64,000 nt of DNA, from assembly GCF_004216715.1 (NCBI RefSeq), contig NZ_SGXG01000001.1, forward strand, positions 4,468,501 to 4,532,500, given 5' to 3'. Shown in pieces: positions 59,363 to 64,000 of this stretch. The stretch's first letter is position 1, and each line of letters opens with the position of its first letter. A program made the translations under genes and the position numbers. Source of the stretch: Cecembia calidifontis (lineage in GTDB: Bacteria; Bacteroidota; Bacteroidia; Cytophagales; Cyclobacteriaceae). The notes under the pieces are model-generated. The model had not been told where the DNA came from. It was given only the letters and a program-made list of their open reading frames with translations, and ran no database searches.

Positions 59363-59635
59363 GTTCAGAATCGTTTGTGCAAAACTGCAATAATATTCTA
59401 AAAAAAGGAAACGATGACCTGAACTTTTGGAAAGCAGGGATCACCTGGGATTATAGTCAATTTAGAGCAGGATTTGGAACAGAAAACAAGAAAGTGTTTT
59501 TGTTCCACAACTTGTCCCGAATTTCGGGAACAGTGACAAAAGCAAACAAAATAAGTCCACCCTGACCTGTCCTTCCGACATCACCCTTCCTGTCCTTCCC
59601 TGAAATAGGTTGACCGTTTTTAACCGAGAAAAAAG

Positions 59636-60031
59636 ATGTTAAAAACAGGAAAAAGGATTAATTCTCAGCGTAGATTTTCAGAGGAATTTAAACGTAAGTT
59701 GGTTGATGATTTTGAGAAAGGAATCATGACAGTTCAGCAAATGGAGCGACATTATGGAATTGTGAACTCAGTTATTTATCATTGGATTTATAAGTATTCG
59801 ACCTATAATGAAAAAAATATCAGGATAATTGAGATGAAAGACAGTCAAACCAATAGGCTCAAAGAACTCGAAGAAAAGGTCAAAGATCTCGAGCGTACCG
59901 TTGGCCAAAAACAGATCATGATTGATTATTTGGAAAAAATGATTGATTTGGCCAAAGAAACTTACTCAATCGATATTAAAAAAAACTCCAAAACCCCACA
60001 CTCTGGTGGTTCCAATCCAACAAAAGTATGA
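59636..60031 (+). CDS. IS3-family transposase OrfA
   Basis: A 131-residue protein with an HTH (RRFSEEFKRKLVDDFEKGIMTVQQMERHYGI) and a long leucine-zipper-like coiled coil (about 60-105). An A8 run (59978-59985) near the end allows -1 frameshifting; in that frame translation continues KLQNPTLWW into orfB. Confidence 0.9.
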   Translation: MLKTGKRINSQRRFSEEFKRKLVDDFEKGIMTVQQMERHYGIVNSVIYHWIYKYSTYNEKNIRIIEMKDSQTNRLKELEEKVKDLERTVGQKQIMIDYLEKMIDLAKETYSIDIKKNSKTPHSGGSNPTKV

Positions 60032-60978
60032 TAAACCATTCGCTCAATGAACTTTATCGGACTGTTGGAGTAACCAAGCAGGCCGTTCAACAAGCCAAAA
60101 AAAGGCAGCAAGCATTCGATCTTGAAATTGCCCAACTGGTAATCCTGGCCGATGAGCTCAGGGAAGACCATCCAGGATGTGGGGTCGAAAAAATGTATTA
60201 TACATTGAAACCCGAATTCATGGGAAGGGATCAATTCTGTGAAATTTTCATGGAAATGGGATATGGTATCAAAAAAATAAAAAACTACCAGAAAACCACT
60301 TACGCAGGCCTTTATTCTTATCCAAACCTTATCGAAGGTATGGCCATAAACAGACCTTTTCAGGTCATCCAAACCGATATCACTTACTTTTACCTCAATG
60401 GTGAATTCTATTATTTGGTCTTCATTATTGATGTTTATACCAGGATCATCGTGGGATATTCGGTCAACGACAACTTGCGCACAGAAGGTAATATCAAAGC
60501 TATGAAAATGGCCCTCAGTACTTTGAGATACCAGCCTTGGGGCCTGATCCACCACTCAGATAAAGGTTCCCAGTACAGTAGTAAAGAATACACCTCCTTG
60601 CTCAACAAAAACAATATCCATATCAGTATGGGAAATATCGCATGGGAAAACCCCTACGCAGAACGAATCAATGGAATCATAAAAAATGAATACCTCAAAA
60701 GGTGGATAATCAAAGATTTCAGCGACCTGAAAAGAAAAGTGGCGAAAGCTGTAGCCAACTACAACAGCATAAGACTACACAGGGGATTTAAAATGAAATA
60801 CACCCCCATGGGATTTTATAAAAATATACTAAATTTAAAAGCCCAAGAAAGACCGACGGTGATTGTTTATACCGAAGGAAGAAAAAACTTCTTAGGGGCA
60901 TCGAGCCCCTTCGAAGTTTGCCCAAGAGAAGAACCTCTGGCTCATGATTGCCCGATGGAAATATTTAATGAATGTTGA
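60028..60978 (+). CDS. IS3-family transposase OrfB (DDE integrase)
   Basis: A 316-residue rve-type catalytic protein. The acidic triad is in VIQTDITYFYL, LIHHSDKGSQYSS and YAERINGIIKNEYL. An N-terminal HTH_21-like region (VILADELREDHPGCGVEKMYYTL) precedes it. The ATG overlaps the orfA stop. The gene is intact, so the element may be active. Confidence 0.92.
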   Translation: MINHSLNELYRTVGVTKQAVQQAKKRQQAFDLEIAQLVILADELREDHPGCGVEKMYYTLKPEFMGRDQFCEIFMEMGYGIKKIKNYQKTTYAGLYSYPNLIEGMAINRPFQVIQTDITYFYLNGEFYYLVFIIDVYTRIIVGYSVNDNLRTEGNIKAMKMALSTLRYQPWGLIHHSDKGSQYSSKEYTSLLNKNNIHISMGNIAWENPYAERINGIIKNEYLKRWIIKDFSDLKRKVAKAVANYNSIRLHRGFKMKYTPMGFYKNILNLKAQERPTVIVYTEGRKNFLGASSPFEVCPREEPLAHDCPMEIFNEC

Positions 60979-61030
60979 ACCAAACGGTCAACGCTATTCA
61001 GGGAAGAACATCCGACCTCCCCCATTTTCC

Positions 61031-61107
61031 CTGTCTCTTGTTTCTTGAGTCTTGAGTCTAATCTCTCGCCTCTCGCCTCTAATCTCTCGCTTCTCGACTC
61101 TATCTTC
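61031..61107 (-). repeat. Degenerate 7-bp-periodic array C
   Basis: Eleven uninterrupted 7-bp units, each ending TC on the plus strand (GA at the start of each unit on the minus strand). Exact units include GAGATTA twice, GAGGCGA twice, GACTCAA twice and GAAGCGA. It lies between the IS3 element and the outer rRNA terminator. There is no reading frame and no known function. Confidence 0.85.
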
Positions 61108-61120
61108 TCCCCTAAACGCC

Positions 61121-61150
61121 AAAAGCCTCCCAGTTTCCTGAAAGGCTTTT
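61121..61150 (-). terminator. Outer terminator downstream of the rRNA operon
   Basis: AAAAGCCT (61121-61128) pairs with AGGCTTTT (61143-61150); T run on the minus strand. It follows the partial 5S copy in the same way as the inner terminator follows the full 5S gene. Confidence 0.75.
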
Positions 61151-61157
61151 AAATAAT

Positions 61158-61210
61158 GTGGCGGCGATCCCGATTCCCGGGACAGGCCCTACTCTCCCGG
61201 GTGTAACCCC
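61158..61210 (-). pseudogene. Partial 5S rRNA copy carrying a 20-bp insertion
   Basis: GTGGCGGCGA and then, after 20 extra bases (61168-61187), CCTACTCTCCCGGGTGTAAC and CCC match the 3' end of the full 5S gene (33 bases). The similarity stops at 61210. The inserted bases contain the palindrome TCCCGATTCCCGGGA. It is a broken relic between the two terminators. Confidence 0.8.
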
Positions 61211-61232
61211 TTCCGTTTTGGATAGAAAACAC

Positions 61233-61258
61233 AAAAGCCAGCATTGCTGCTGGCTTTT
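61233..61258 (-). terminator. Inner terminator of the rRNA operon
   Basis: A perfect 11-bp stem, AAAAGCCAGCA with TGCTGGCTTTT, around a 4-base loop, followed on the minus strand by TTTTGTGTTTTC. It lies immediately after the 5S gene. Confidence 0.9.
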
Positions 61259-61264
61259 AATAAT

Positions 61265-61374
61265 GTGGCGGCGACCTACTCTCCCGGGTGTAACCCCAGT
61301 ACCATCGGCGCTGCAGGGCTTAACTTCTCTGTTCGGGATGGGAAGAGGTGGGACCCCTGCGCTGGGCCGCCTAT
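61265..61374 (-). rRNA. rrf: 5S ribosomal RNA
   Basis: About 110 bases on the minus strand with the standard 5S core: CCCACCTCTTCCCATCCCGA, GAACAGAGAAGTTAAGCCC, CGCCGATGGTACTGG and GGGAGAGTAGGTCGCCGCC. It sits downstream of 23S and upstream of the inner terminator. The ends are placed by similarity and may be off by a few bases. Confidence 0.93.
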
Positions 61375-61381
61375 GCTTTTA

Positions 61382-61416
61382 GATATAAGACCGAAGACAC
61401 AAGACATAAGACTTAG
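61382..61416 (+). repeat. Degenerate 7-bp-periodic array D (23S-5S spacer)
   Basis: Five 7-bp units on the plus strand, each starting GA (GATATAA, GACCGAA, GACACAA, GACATAA, then GACTTAG). It lies just upstream of the 5S gene in the direction of rRNA transcription and is the inverted counterpart of array E. Confidence 0.78.
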
Positions 61417-61470
61417 CTCTGTCTGGCTTCCGGTCCATATATTCAATATCTTAAGTTCTGTTGACGTGCA

Positions 61471-61512
61471 CCGAGTCCCAAGTCTTGTATCTTGTGTCTT
61501 GTGTCTCACGTC
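61471..61512 (-). repeat. Degenerate 7-bp-periodic array E (23S-5S spacer)
   Basis: Six 7-bp units ending TC on the plus strand; on the minus strand they read GACACAA twice, GATACAA and others. Together with array D it forms an imperfect inverted repeat with a central segment of about 54 bp, so the spacer RNA can fold into a long interrupted stem. Confidence 0.78.
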
Positions 61513-61557
61513 TAAAATGATCATGTCTCGCGGAAAATGCAACAGGCAGACTTCAGT

Positions 61558-64000
<2,443 letters not shown>

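Larger units (their letters stand above)
59591..61010 (+). mobile_element. Second IS3-family insertion sequence
   Basis: A 1420-bp element with imperfect inverted ends (TGTCCTTCCCTGAA.. at left, TGTTCTTCCCTGAA.. inverted at right, then GTTGACCG in both), ends TG..CA, and a 3-bp duplication TCC (59588-59590 and 61011-61013). It carries orfA and orfB overlapping by 4 bp, both intact. It is unrelated at sequence level to the IS3-type element at 46679. The 228-bp gap before it (59363-59590) holds only a short palindrome at 59515 and no gene. Confidence 0.88.

Noticed and set aside
59377..59565. A 62-codon frame upstream of the second IS3 element
   Set aside because: No signal, no family resemblance, and it contains a palindromic repeat. 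More likely non-coding.
61031..61107. CRISPR-like array
   Set aside because: Units are 7 bp with no constant repeat and no spacers of 25-40 bp, and no cas genes are in the window.

Overview
The window looks like a chromosome segment of a Bacteroidota bacterium, most likely Cytophagales close to Cyclobacteriaceae (inference). The reasons are a type IX secretion (T9SS) sorting domain, several families common in this phylum (DUF4494, DUF4199, DUF4221, HYC_CC_PP, DUF2805/TIGR03643), promoter boxes of the TTG-N20-TAnnTTTG type, little Shine-Dalgarno signal, and the 5S/23S sequence.

Layout. 1-307 is the 3' end of an IS1380-type element. 329-9309 is mixed housekeeping: an FAD oxidoreductase, an Mpo1-like protein, a CPA2 cation/proton antiporter with RCK domains, a membrane patatin, a DUF4494 protein, a doubly frameshifted DUF6364/PIN toxin-antitoxin pair, an HD hydrolase and an interrupted PAS/DHp sensor. 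9321-18241 is a heavy-metal (Cu/Ag type) RND efflux operon read leftward: HYC_CC_PP protein, then CusA, a four-helix-bundle (IVP) protein, a TolC-like protein and a CusB fused to DUF3347 and DUF2911. The IVP gene is bracketed by inverted repeats that reach into the TolC signal-peptide region. 18463-21683 is a T9SS-cargo gene between two paralogous genes. 22049-24874 holds an AAA-ATPase remnant and a bicarbonate-uptake locus (LysR, a possible degenerate beta-carbonic-anhydrase-like protein, SbtA). 24950-33254 is metabolic: dienoyl-CoA reductase-like SDR, M17 aminopeptidase, ATP-grasp protein, esterase and penicillin acylase.

33336-35000 is a complete IS1380-type copy. It is followed by an uncharacterised two-gene membrane/metal-like operon (35196-38043), a photolyase with DUF2805, an HMA-AraC regulator with two GNATs, FabG, and an SPFH/PH-like/Arc operon behind a perfect 26-bp palindrome. 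45153-54139 is a leftward surface/secretion cluster: TolC, a small Cys-containing secreted peptide, a DUF4221 propeller lipoprotein, a CxxC lipoprotein and a carboxypeptidase-like-domain protein. Three insertion sequences (IS3, IS4 and IS1380 types) have landed in it. 54353-59362 holds a methyltransferase and a five-gene operon of two glycosyltransferases, two DUF4199 proteins and a dihydroorotase homologue lacking its metal site. 59591-61010 is a second IS3-type element. From 61121 to the window end is the tail of an rRNA operon on the minus strand (terminators, a broken partial 5S copy, 5S, most of 23S).

A thread that ordinary genes do not explain is a family of degenerate 7-bp-periodic arrays (each unit GA followed by four variable bases and usually A) in intergenic DNA at 11593, 42727, 61031, 61382 and 61471. 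They share a small vocabulary of exact heptamers. Two of them face each other in the 23S-5S spacer.
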